Assembly (NCBI GenBank): GCA_013002105.1
Contig: JABDKS010000960.1
Location: 1 to 5,309 of the forward strand
Origin: Pirellulaceae bacterium
GTDB taxonomy: Bacteria > Planctomycetota > Planctomycetia > Pirellulales > Pirellulaceae
Direction of reading: 5' to 3'
Length of the DNA stretch: 5,309 nt
The notes under the pieces were generated by a model. That model made no database searches, had not been told where the DNA came from, and saw only the letters and a list, made by a program, of their open reading frames with translations. Positions 1-5,306 of this stretch are shown piece by piece. The translations under genes and the position numbers were made by a program. Each line of letters opens with the position of its first letter. The stretch's first letter is position 1.

Positions 1-29
1 AGTCGGGTGATTGATGGCTTCTTTAATTC

Positions 30-221
30 ACCCTCCCACGCGCTAAATCATCCATGTAATAGAGACCTAGTCGTGGGAGGGTCGGCACCGAGCTTTAGCG
101 AGTGTGACGGGGAGGGCGATCAACGTCCTCTGTTCGCCCTCCCCGTTGGCTCGCTTAGGCTCACCACCGACCCTCCCGCGATAGCGTGTTTTCCAATGGA
201 AAGTCATGCGCGCGGGAGGGT
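30..221. repeat. Compound inverted repeat: three stem-loops with shared arms (REP-like)
   Basis: Three perfect outer stems can be read directly. ACCCTCCCACG (30-40) pairs with CGTGGGAGGGT (72-82). GGGAGGGTCGG (75-85) pairs with CCGACCCTCCC (167-177). ACCCTCCCGCG (170-180) pairs with CGCGGGAGGGT (211-221). The middle hairpin has further nested stems: GAGCTTTAGCGAG (90-102) with CTCGCTTAGGCTC (150-162), 11 of 13 paired, and a perfect 13-bp stem (107-119 with 134-146) closing a 14-nt loop. The arms at 75-82 and 170-177 each belong to two hairpins, so neighbouring stems exclude each other. It resembles repeats I recall from Rhodopirellula-type genomes, probably a non-coding REP/MITE-like element. 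Short open frames across it are not protein-like. Confidence 0.85.
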
Positions 222-269
222 AAAGTGTTGATTGCAAAAGCCGACTTGTGGGTAAAGACAAGGTTCCTA

Positions 270-295
270 CCGGCCGTCGTTGCGCAATCGGCCGG
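270..295. repeat. Small GC-rich hairpin
   Basis: CCGGCCG (270-276) pairs perfectly with CGGCCGG (289-295) around a 12-nt loop that contains the palindrome TTGCGCAA (280-287). It is followed by a short direct repeat CCGGAGT (292-298 and 302-308). There is no T-tract, so it is not an intrinsic terminator for + strand transcription. It lies in the non-coding leader upstream of the exported-protein gene. Its role is unknown; it could be a 5' leader structure or a regulator site. Confidence 0.4.
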
Positions 296-338
296 AGTGA
301 ACCGGAGTTGCAACTGAACCACCCCCAACACATCCGTT

Positions 339-344
339 TTGACA
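339..344 (+). promoter_or_regulatory. Possible -35 element (TTGACA) upstream of the exported-protein gene
   Basis: A consensus TTGACA lies 109 bases before the chosen ATG. No good -10 box sits at 16-18 bases; the best is TATTGT (359-364) at a short 14-base spacing. The hexamer is seen, but promoter function is a weak inference. This hexamer also supplies a TTG that opens a longer reading frame, which is one reason not to take 339 as the start codon. Confidence 0.25.
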
Positions 345-439
345 AAACACCAGAACATTATTGTTTCGCGTTTCACCAGATCTGACGCTACCATCATGCT
401 GAAAATCGCAACTCGCTCACGCTTCGGGTTTACAAGTAC

Positions 440-444
440 AAGGA
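440..444 (+). promoter_or_regulatory. Ribosome binding site deciding the start at 453
   Basis: AAGGA lies 8 bases upstream of the ATG at 453, which immediately begins a typical signal peptide (MKKIRQ...). Upstream in-frame candidates at 339 (TTG) and 396 (ATG) would put a polar, arginine-rich extension before the signal sequence. The site therefore favours 453. Confidence 0.6.
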
Positions 445-452
445 CATTATCG

Positions 453-1694
453 ATGAAGAAGATACGACAAGCAGTTGGATTGGGATTGGTTGCAACAATC
501 CTGTGTTTGTTCTCTGGGTCGGCTTCTGCCAGCGACGGGTTTGCCGATGACGTGTCATTCATGAAAAAGCATACCCAGATCGTCGTTTTACAAGATGGTG
601 ACGCAGCAGTCGCGGTGGCTCCCGCTTACCAAGGTCGCGTGATGACCAGCACCTTCGACCGCGAGGCTGGTCCGAGCTTTGGCTGGATCAATCGCCCAGT
701 CATTCAAAAAGGGTTTCTTTCGGACGAACAGAGGAAAGGCAGCCTTGAAGAGCACATCTATATCTTCGGCGGCGAAGAACGATTCTGGCTCGGACCCGAA
801 GGCGGGCAGTATGCATTGTTTTTCAAGCCGGGAACGAAATTCGAATTTGCCGACTGGACCACTCCTCCAGCGATCGATACCGAAGCGTTCGATCTGGTCG
901 AACAAACCGATGCGTCCGCGAAATTCAAACACACGACAGAACTGATCAATTACAGCGGCGCCAAGTTCAAGGTGGACATCGATCGCACGGTGAAATTGCT
1001 TGGCAAACGAGAGGCTTCCGAGCTGCTGGGCGTTGAGCTGAGTGATGGGCTGCGTATGGTGGGTTATGAAACGGACAACCGGATTGCCAATGCAGGTTCG
1101 AATGCTTGGAAGAGCGAGACCGGATTGCTGTCGATCTGGATGCTCGGCATGTACAACCCTTCGCCCGAAACAACGGTCGTGATTCCCTTTAAAGAGGGCC
1201 CAGAGGAAACACTCGGTCCGAAAGTCAACGACACCTATTTCGGAAAGGTTCCGCCGGAATACCTGCGCGTCGAAGACCAAAAACTGTTCTTCCGCGGCGA
1301 CGGTACGCGCCGTGGAAAGATCGGTATCAGTCCCGGGCGCTCGAAGGGGATTGCCGGAAGCTACGATGCCGCCGGAAAGGTGCTCAATATCGTTACCTAT
1401 AACGTTCAAGACGCCCCGGACGGATTCGTCAATTCAATGTGGGAGCTACAGGACGAGCCGTATGCCGGCGATGTGATAAATTCCTACAACGACGGTTCGC
1501 CAGAACCGGGCAAACCCCCGCTGGGACCGTTTTACGAATTGGAAACTTCTTCGCCCGCCGCCGCACTCAAGCCCGGCGAGACAATGAAGCACGTGCAGCG
1601 AACATTTCATATCCAAGGCTCCGAAGAGGAACTCAACCCGTTGGCCGAGCACTTGCTCGGAGTCGGTTTGGAGGACATCAAGGATGCCTTTTAA
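453..1694 (+). CDS. Exported protein resembling DUF6786 family (mutarotase-like fold)
   Basis: This gives a 413-residue protein. Residues 1-27 form a Sec signal peptide: a KK-R start, a hydrophobic core around VGLGLVATILCLF, then a small-residue stretch SGSASA with likely cleavage near residue 27. Cys18 is not in a lipobox, so a soluble periplasmic or secreted protein is expected. The mature part has no membrane segment. It contains blocks I associate from memory with the uncharacterised DUF6786 family: GRVMTST (61-67), FGGEERFWLGPEGGQ (105-119) and a C-terminal GPFYELETSSPAAAL (358-372) followed by PGETMKHVQRTFH. The last block resembles the ending of aldose-1-epimerase-like beta-sandwich proteins, suggesting a carbohydrate-related role, but substrate and reaction are unknown. 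It stands alone, 329 bases before arsR, and no link to arsenic is visible. The family assignment is unverified; signal peptide and reading frame are secure. Confidence 0.85.
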   Translation: MKKIRQAVGLGLVATILCLFSGSASASDGFADDVSFMKKHTQIVVLQDGDAAVAVAPAYQGRVMTSTFDREAGPSFGWINRPVIQKGFLSDEQRKGSLEEHIYIFGGEERFWLGPEGGQYALFFKPGTKFEFADWTTPPAIDTEAFDLVEQTDASAKFKHTTELINYSGAKFKVDIDRTVKLLGKREASELLGVELSDGLRMVGYETDNRIANAGSNAWKSETGLLSIWMLGMYNPSPETTVVIPFKEGPEETLGPKVNDTYFGKVPPEYLRVEDQKLFFRGDGTRRGKIGISPGRSKGIAGSYDAAGKVLNIVTYNVQDAPDGFVNSMWELQDEPYAGDVINSYNDGSPEPGKPPLGPFYELETSSPAAALKPGETMKHVQRTFHIQGSEEELNPLAEHLLGVGLEDIKDAF

Positions 1695-1795
1695 GATGGA
1701 AGCAACCTGCTTGGCGTAATCGATGAGCATTCGCGGCCGGGTGGGGAAATCGATTGGAGACAAACAATTGTCGTTCGCAATCCACCTACCAAGGG

Positions 1796-1837
1796 CCCCT
1801 CCCCGGAAACTCGCTGACGCTCCATTGTGACCCTCCC
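1796..1837. repeat. Degenerate half copy of the upstream compound repeat
   Basis: These 42 bases align without gaps to 136-177, the right arm of the middle hairpin in the 30-221 repeat. CCCTCCCCG, CTCGCT, the GCTC block and GACCCTCCC all fall in the same positions, about 29 of 42 identical. The four-base and six-base spacers between the blocks do not match. The matching left arm is absent, so this is a truncated relic. It lies between the exported-protein gene and the ars operon, placing copies of the element on both sides of that gene. Confidence 0.6.
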
Positions 1838-1850
1838 GAAGGAGGTGATC
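1832..1850 (+). promoter_or_regulatory. Very strong Shine-Dalgarno-like sequence within a hairpin
   Basis: AAGGAGGTGATC (1839-1850) is complementary over 12 bases to the 3' end of bacterial 16S rRNA (GATCACCTCCTT). It lies at ideal distance from an ATG at 1852. The core GGAGG (1841-1845) can pair with CCTCC (1832-1836) around a CGAA tetraloop, so in RNA it would be masked. The CCTCC arm comes from the end of the degenerate repeat. No known gene follows, only a 51-codon frame. Whether it is transcribed is unknown: the recognised ars promoter lies downstream. Confidence 0.35.
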
Positions 1851-1851
1851 G

Positions 1852-2007
1852 ATGTATTCATTGGACCCACTCAATTCCCCGAAAAGTCCCCGGTGGGGGA
1901 GTGCCTCCAACCGTTCAGTTCTGCGGAACGAAGTCCTTTTTTCACGCACATCCGAGTTTTGCTGGTTGACCTTGGCCCATCACGCCGATATCGTATATCG
2001 TAGATAA
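1852..2007 (+). other. Candidate 51-codon leader ORF ahead of arsR (doubtful)
   Basis: ATG at 1852 follows the strong Shine-Dalgarno-like sequence. The frame runs 51 codons (MYSLDPLNSPKSPRWG... to ...HHADIVYRR) and stops at TAA 2005-2007, 16 bases before the arsR ATG and inside the ars operator. The composition is not strongly protein-like and no domain is recognisable. The inferred ars promoter starts RNA near its end, so the ORF would be read only from an upstream promoter. It may be fortuitous, or the remnant of a gene. Confidence 0.2.
1966..1994 (+). promoter_or_regulatory. Predicted arsR promoter (TTGACC-N17-TATCGT)
   Basis: TTGACC (1966-1971) matches five of six bases of the sigma-70 -35 consensus. 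TATCGT (1989-1994), 17 bases on, matches four of six of the -10 consensus. The -10 hexamer is also the left arm of the predicted ArsR operator, so bound repressor would block RNA polymerase. Transcription would start near 2001. Inferred from sequence only. Confidence 0.5.
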
Positions 2008-2013
2008 ACGATA
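1989..2013. promoter_or_regulatory. Predicted ArsR operator O1, overlapping the arsR -10 region
   Basis: This is an interrupted palindrome of arms TATCGT (1989-1994) and ACGATA (2008-2013) with 13 bases between them. The same arms and spacing recur at 2373-2397, and 20 of 25 positions are identical. Overlapping it are the direct repeat ATATCGTA (1988-1995, 1995-2002) and the palindrome CGATATCG (1986-1993). Its position over the -10 box and next to the arsR ribosome binding site fits autorepression, the known mode of ArsR proteins. Confidence 0.65.
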
Positions 2014-2019
2014 AAGGTG
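2013..2019 (+). promoter_or_regulatory. arsR ribosome binding site
   Basis: AAAGGTG sits with its GG six bases before the ATG at 2024 and overlaps the last base of operator O1. It supports the chosen arsR start. Confidence 0.5.
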
Positions 2020-2023
2020 CCCG

Positions 2024-2350
2024 ATGGCTAAACGACCCACTAAGAAAACGTGTGATTCGACCCCGGTGAAGCTCAAGGCGGATCCAACGGCGGACGAGTT
2101 TGCCAAGCTGGCCTGGGCGATCGCTCATCCGGCTCGCGTGCAGATTGTTAGGTTACTGATCGGTCGCGAAGCTTGCGTGTGCGGCGAGATCGTGGACTGT
2201 TTGCCACTTGCGCAATCCACCGTTTCACAACACCTAAAAATACTGAAAGAGTCCGGATTGATTCAGGGCGAAGTCGACGGTCCGAAGGTTTGTTACTGCA
2301 TCAATCCCAAGCAACTCCAGCGACTCAAGACGCTGGTTGCCAAACTATGA
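2024..2350 (+). CDS. arsR: ArsR/SmtB-family arsenite-responsive repressor
   Basis: This 108-residue protein is of normal length for ArsR. After a basic N-terminus comes ADEFAKLAWAIAHPARVQIVRLL (23-45), the first helices of the winged helix-turn-helix. The metal-binding segment EACVCGEIVDCLP (49-61) has Cys51 and Cys53 in the CVC arrangement of arsenite-sensing ArsR. The recognition helix follows, AQSTVSQHLKILKESGLI (63-80), then the wing and VCYCIN (89-94). Known family role: the homodimer represses the ars operon until As(III) or Sb(III) binds the cysteines. Extra cysteines occur at 10, 59, 90 and 92. R773 ArsR has a third cysteine three residues after its CVC, whereas here the next one is Cys59, so the third ligand may differ. 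It is the first gene of the operon; arsD follows after 83 bases with its own copy of the operator. Confidence 0.93.
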   Translation: MAKRPTKKTCDSTPVKLKADPTADEFAKLAWAIAHPARVQIVRLLIGREACVCGEIVDCLPLAQSTVSQHLKILKESGLIQGEVDGPKVCYCINPKQLQRLKTLVAKL

Positions 2351-2372
2351 ATCGCGTTTTTTTACATTCTTT

Positions 2373-2397
2373 TATCGTTGTTCGTCGATAGACGATA
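2373..2397. promoter_or_regulatory. Predicted second ArsR operator O2 upstream of arsD
   Basis: TATCGT (2373-2378), 13 bases, then ACGATA (2392-2397): the same architecture as the arsR operator, with internal matches TCGT and GATA as well (20 of 25 identical). It also contains the small palindrome TCGTC-GATA-GACGA (2382-2395). It lies in the 83-base arsR-arsD gap, 36 bases before the arsD start, and implies a second ArsR-controlled promoter for arsDAC. Candidate promoter boxes are weak: TTTACA (2361-2366), or TTTATC (2371-2376) with GATATT (2394-2399) at 17-base spacing. Confidence 0.6.
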
Positions 2398-2420
2398 TTG
2401 AGTCCATTGTTCGCTACTCA

Positions 2421-2427
2421 AAAGGAA
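2421..2427 (+). promoter_or_regulatory. arsD ribosome binding site deciding the start
   Basis: AAAGGAA lies six bases upstream of ATG 2434. Choosing this ATG makes the protein begin MSKIEIYDKAMCC, which places the conserved cysteines at 12, 13 and 18 as in R773 ArsD. The upstream in-frame TTG at 2398 overlaps the promoter region and is rejected. Confidence 0.75.
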
Positions 2428-2433
2428 AATGAA

Positions 2434-2808
2434 ATGAGCAAAATTGAAATCTATGACAAAGCCATGTGCTGCTCGACCGGTGTCTGTGGCCCGCAGGTTG
2501 ATCCGGTGTTGCCAAGGTTTGCCGCCGACCTGGACTGGTTGAAATCACAAGGTCACTCCGTCGTTCGGTTCAACCTGTCGCAGGACCCAGCGGAGTACGC
2601 CAAGCGTGAACGCGTCAAGCAGATGCTCGCTGACGAAGGCGTCGAATGCTTGCCGTTGGTGATCGTCGACGACCGTGTCGTTAGCCGCAGCGAGTATCCA
2701 TCCCGCGAGAATCTGGCAATGTGGACGGGCACGACCATCACAACGAAGGCCGGACTTCCGACGGCGGACGGTAGCGGATGTTGTGGCGGCAATACTGGCT
2801 GCTGTTAA
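2434..2808 (+). CDS. arsD: ArsD arsenite metallochaperone
   Basis: This 124-residue protein has the family's usual length. The N-terminal thioredoxin-like fold begins IEIYDKAMCCSTGVCGPQVDP (4-24). Cys12, Cys13 and Cys18 are at the residue numbers of the As(III)-binding triad of R773 ArsD. The middle, including LPLVIVDD and the following WTG, matches the family. The C-terminus ends in two vicinal cysteine pairs, Cys116-Cys117 and Cys123-Cys124, like the 112/113 and 119/120 pairs of R773 ArsD. Known role: a cytosolic chaperone that passes As(III) from thiols such as glutathione to ArsA, raising ArsA's affinity and ATPase activity; it also has weak repressor activity. It is followed 33 bases later by arsA, its known partner. 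Presence of arsD strongly implies an ArsA-driven efflux system. Confidence 0.96.
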   Translation: MSKIEIYDKAMCCSTGVCGPQVDPVLPRFAADLDWLKSQGHSVVRFNLSQDPAEYAKRERVKQMLADEGVECLPLVIVDDRVVSRSEYPSRENLAMWTGTTITTKAGLPTADGSGCCGGNTGCC

Positions 2809-2830
2809 TTGGATAACGATTCCTGCCTTT

Positions 2831-2835
2831 GGAGG
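2831..2835 (+). promoter_or_regulatory. arsA ribosome binding site deciding the start
   Basis: GGAGG with a six-base spacer precedes ATG 2842. With this start, the first P-loop and Cys113, Cys172 and His148 fall at R773 numbering. The TTG at 2809, directly after the arsD stop, would add 11 unrelated residues. Confidence 0.8.
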
Positions 2836-2841
2836 CTAACG

Positions 2842-4629
2842 ATGCGATTTCTCAACACGCCCACGCGAAACCTGTTCTTTACGGGTAAAGGTGGTGTCGG
2901 CAAAACTTCTATGGCATGCGCGACCGCCGTACAGTTGGCCGATCGCGGCTTGCGAGTCCTGTTGGTTTCGACCGATCCGGCATCGAACCTGGACGAAGTG
3001 CTGGGCACGACGCTGTCGAATGATCCGACTGCGATCGAATCCGTGCCGAACTTGTTCGCGATGAACATCGACCCCGAAGAAGCCGCTCGCGATTATCGTG
3101 AACGAATGGTGGGCCCGTACCGTGGCGTGTTGCCAGACGCGGCGGTTGCCAGTATGGAGGAAGAGTTTTCCGGTTCTTGCACGCTCGAGATTGCAGCGTT
3201 CGACGAATTCGCAAAGTTGCTCGGTGACAAGAATGCGACCGACACTTTCGATCACGTCGTTTTTGACACAGCACCGACAGGTCACACGTTGCGACTGCTG
3301 ACGTTGCCGTCGGCGTGGTCCGGATTCATGGACGAGAACACTTCAGGAACATCGTGCCTTGGGCCACTTGCGGGACTTCAGGCACAACAGGCCATCTACA
3401 GGCAAACGGTCGATGCGCTCGGCGATGCCGGGACAACCACGTTGGTGCTCGTGACGCGACCAGAACCATCTGCATTTCGCGAAGCCCAGCGTACGAGTCA
3501 GGAATTGCGAACGCTCGGTGTCAGTAACCAACATCTGATTGTCAACGGAGTCTTCAAGAGTCAGGCACCCAGCGATGCGATCTCGGTCGCAATGCAGGTT
3601 CGAGGCGATGACGCTGTGGCAGGCATGCCCGAGGCGATCGCCGAACTTCCGCGAACCACGGTTCCGCTGGCGAGTGCAGGATTGATGGGAGTCGATTCGC
3701 TGCGACAAGTCGGGCAACCTGATCGTGAGACAGAATTTCAGCCTGTCGCCGCTGAAAATGACAGACTTGATGCCGATCCCACATCGTTACAGGGACTCGG
3801 TTCGTTGATCGACGAACTATCGGACGTCGGTCACGGAGTGATTCTCGCGATGGGCAAAGGCGGTGTCGGCAAAACGACCGTCGCGGCGGCAGTTGCCGTC
3901 GCTTTGGCCGAGCGAGGGTTTGACGTGCATCTTTCGACGACGGACCCGGCTGCTCACATCGCTGCAACGATCGCGGCGGACGAAATCGCGGGTTTGACGG
4001 TAGGACGCATCGACCCAGCCAAAGAAACTGCCGATTACACGACCGAAGTGCTACAAAACGCCGGGCGCGGTCTGGACGCGGAAGGCAAAGCGTTGCTGGA
4101 AGAAGACTTGCGTTCACCCTGCACCGAGGAGATCGCCGTGTTTCGCGCTTTTGCCAAGGCGGTTTCCGAAGGCAGTGATCGTTTTGTCGTCCTGGACACC
4201 GCACCGACTGGCCACACGATTCTGTTACTCGATTCGGCACTCGCTTATCACCGCGAAGTGTCCCGGCAATCACAGGAAATTACGGAGTCTGTCGAGAAAC
4301 TATTGCCGCGATTGCGTGATCCAAATTTCACGCGAGTGTTGGTGGTAACACTTCCCGAAGCAACGCCGGTTCATGAGGCGGCAAAGTTACAGCAGGACTT
4401 GCGACGAGCCGAGATTGAACCATTCGCCTGGGTCATCAACCAGAGTCTCGTACCGCTCGAAGTTAGCGATCCGACACTACGGCTTCGCCAGCAGCATGAG
4501 TTACCGTATATCGACGAGGTGAAATCAAAACATGCAAGCCGCGTCGCCATGGTCCCATGGCAGGTTAATCCACCCGCCGGCATCGAAGCACTGCGGGCGA
4601 TCACGCAAATCGACAGCACCGTCGTTTAA
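2842..4629 (+). CDS. arsA: ArsA arsenite-stimulated ATPase, two-domain
   Basis: The 595-residue protein consists of two homologous P-loop ATPase halves joined by a linker around residues 295-330. Half A1 has the P-loop GKGGVGKTS (15-23) and the signature DTAPTGHTLRLL (142-153). Half A2 has GKGGVGKTT (338-346) and DTAPTGHTILLL (452-463). The known metal ligands are visible: Cys113, Cys172 and His148 are at the same numbers as in R773 ArsA, and Cys427 and His458 correspond to R773 Cys422 and His453 with a five-residue shift. Known role: a cytoplasmic ATPase that accepts As(III) or Sb(III) from ArsD and energises a membrane pump (ArsB, or Acr3 in other operons). Both nucleotide sites look intact. 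It lies between arsD (33-base gap) and arsC (31-base gap). The oddity is that no pump gene follows. It is soluble, with no membrane segments. Confidence 0.96.
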   Translation: MRFLNTPTRNLFFTGKGGVGKTSMACATAVQLADRGLRVLLVSTDPASNLDEVLGTTLSNDPTAIESVPNLFAMNIDPEEAARDYRERMVGPYRGVLPDAAVASMEEEFSGSCTLEIAAFDEFAKLLGDKNATDTFDHVVFDTAPTGHTLRLLTLPSAWSGFMDENTSGTSCLGPLAGLQAQQAIYRQTVDALGDAGTTTLVLVTRPEPSAFREAQRTSQELRTLGVSNQHLIVNGVFKSQAPSDAISVAMQVRGDDAVAGMPEAIAELPRTTVPLASAGLMGVDSLRQVGQPDRETEFQPVAAENDRLDADPTSLQGLGSLIDELSDVGHGVILAMGKGGVGKTTVAAAVAVALAERGFDVHLSTTDPAAHIAATIAADEIAGLTVGRIDPAKETADYTTEVLQNAGRGLDAEGKALLEEDLRSPCTEEIAVFRAFAKAVSEGSDRFVVLDTAPTGHTILLLDSALAYHREVSRQSQEITESVEKLLPRLRDPNFTRVLVVTLPEATPVHEAAKLQQDLRRAEIEPFAWVINQSLVPLEVSDPTLRLRQQHELPYIDEVKSKHASRVAMVPWQVNPPAGIEALRAITQIDSTVV

Positions 4630-4660
4630 CGGAACCAGTTAACAGCAAAAGGCAAACTTC

Positions 4661-5110
4661 ATGACCAAGGCGAATGTTTTGTTTCTATGCACGGGCAATT
4701 CCTGTCGCAGCCAGATGGCCGAAGGTTGGGCACGCCACTTTCATGGCGACACGATCGAAGCCTACTCGGCAGGCATCGAAGCCCACGGCATGAATCCCAA
4801 TGCGATGCAAGTGATGAAGGAGTCTGGCGTCGATATTTCAAGCCAGTCATCCAAGCTCGCTAGTTCGCTGACCGACGTCTCACTGGATCTGGTCATCACC
4901 GTTTGCGGTCACGCCGACGAGAATTGCCCGGCGCTGCTGACCAAAGCAAAGCTCATCCACGTCGGATTCGACGACCCACCGAAACTTGCCGAGGCAGCGG
5001 CCACAGAAGAAGACGCCGTCGACTGCTACCGGCGAGTGCGTGATGAAATTCGCGACTTCGTCCGTGACAAAATGATGGGACTGATAGGTGAAACAACAAT
5101 CGGGAATTAG
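4661..5110 (+). CDS. arsC: ArsC arsenate reductase, thioredoxin-coupled (LMW-PTP fold)
   Basis: This 149-residue protein begins NVLFLCTGNSCRSQMAEGWA (5-24). That is the phosphatase-type anion loop C-X5-R-S, with nucleophile Cys10, Cys15 and Arg16. Cys82 and Cys89 (VCGHADENCP, 81-90) form the redox shuttle, and GFDDPP (102-107) gives the catalytic acid Asp105. All match Staphylococcus pI258 ArsC by residue number. Known reaction: arsenate is reduced to arsenite, using the Cys10-Cys82-Cys89 cascade and thioredoxin. It is not the glutaredoxin-dependent E. coli type. ATG 4661 is preceded by AAAAGG (4647-4652) at 8-base spacing. It is the last intact gene of the operon. It is somewhat longer than the 131-residue pI258 enzyme; the tail MMGLIGETTIGN ends at a TAG directly abutting a thioredoxin-like remnant in the same frame. 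Confidence 0.95.
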   Translation: MTKANVLFLCTGNSCRSQMAEGWARHFHGDTIEAYSAGIEAHGMNPNAMQVMKESGVDISSQSSKLASSLTDVSLDLVITVCGHADENCPALLTKAKLIHVGFDDPPKLAEAAATEEDAVDCYRRVRDEIRDFVRDKMMGLIGETTIGN

Positions 5111-5200
5111 GTGCACAATGGCATTCTCTCGATCGAGTACGAAGTCAAGATTGTCGGCAAGGTCGCGGCGACCGAGGAGATTCTGAGATCTCTTGCGTAA
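5111..5200 (+). pseudogene. C-terminal remnant of a small redox-active thioredoxin-like protein
   Basis: Starting at the codon after the arsC stop and in the same frame, 29 sense codons read V-H-N-G-I-L-S-I-E-Y and then EVKIVGKVAATEEILRSLA, ending at TAA 5198-5200. The pattern '(V/I)-D-G-E-(V/L)-K-I-x-G-(R/K)-V-A-(S)-x-E-E-I-x-x-x-L' is the last strand and helix of the small thioredoxins called 'redox-active disulfide protein 2' (Thioredoxin_3 family), compared from memory with Methanothermobacter MTH895. The N-terminal two-thirds, with the CxxC active site, is missing, and there is no ribosome binding site. It is therefore a broken gene rather than a functional one. Such small thioredoxins often occur beside arsR and permease genes. 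The alternative is a chance similarity in a short frame. Confidence 0.6.
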
Positions 5201-5206
5201 CTGGCG

Positions 5207-5259
5207 TAGTGGATCTTGTCAGAGATCGCTCCAGCACCGGCCCTTTCACAAATCCACTA
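5207..5259. repeat. 8-bp inverted repeat downstream of the operon
   Basis: TAGTGGAT (5207-5214) and ATCCACTA (5252-5259) are perfect inverted copies 37 bases apart, and flanking TTG/CAA extend the similarity with one extra base. No T-tract follows, so it is not a clear terminator. It could be the end structure of a small element or a weak hairpin in the operon's 3' untranslated region. Confidence 0.35.
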
Positions 5260-5279
5260 TGTTTAGGCCCTTGCTTGTC

Positions 5280-5306
5280 ATGCGCCCGCTCCTGAGCGTT
5301 GCGCAT
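5280..5306. repeat. Hairpin at the right edge of the window
   Basis: ATGCGC (5280-5285) pairs with GCGCAT (5301-5306), and inside it CGCT (5287-5290) pairs with AGCG (5295-5298) around a CCTG loop. The window ends three bases later in AAC, so the structure may continue. No run of T is visible, so termination cannot be claimed. From 5201 to the end I see no gene. Confidence 0.4.

Noticed and set aside
30..221. CRISPR array
   Set aside because: The recurring 8-11 base arms alternate in orientation and spacing is irregular. There are no uniform direct repeats with spacers and no cas genes.
7..231. Small ORFs across the leading repeat, both strands
   Set aside because: They are translations of an inverted-repeat element, with no start signals and no protein-like pattern.
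339..452. Longer N-terminus for the exported protein (TTG at 339 or ATG at 396)
   Set aside because: It would put polar, arginine-rich residues before a clear signal peptide. The ATG at 453 has its own ribosome binding site.
588..1409. 273-codon open frame on the minus strand
   Set aside because: It lies wholly inside the exported-protein gene, has no ribosome binding site or recognisable domain, and looks like an antisense shadow.
1700..1712. Terminator after the exported-protein gene (AAGCA-ACC-TGCTT)
   Set aside because: The stem is only 5 bp, AT-containing, and no T-tract follows.
1839..1850. Fragment of a 16S rRNA gene on the minus strand
   Set aside because: The match to the 16S 3' end is only the last 12 bases (GATCACCTCCTT). 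The preceding bases do not continue into 16S sequence.
2809..2841. TTG start for arsA right after the arsD stop
   Set aside because: The 11 added residues do not resemble ArsA. GGAGG sits six bases before ATG 2842, and numbering from there reproduces the known ArsA residues.
3554..4273. 239-codon open frame on the minus strand
   Set aside because: It is antisense to arsA, very rich in arginine, proline and serine, and has no recognisable domain. It is a shadow of arsA codon usage.
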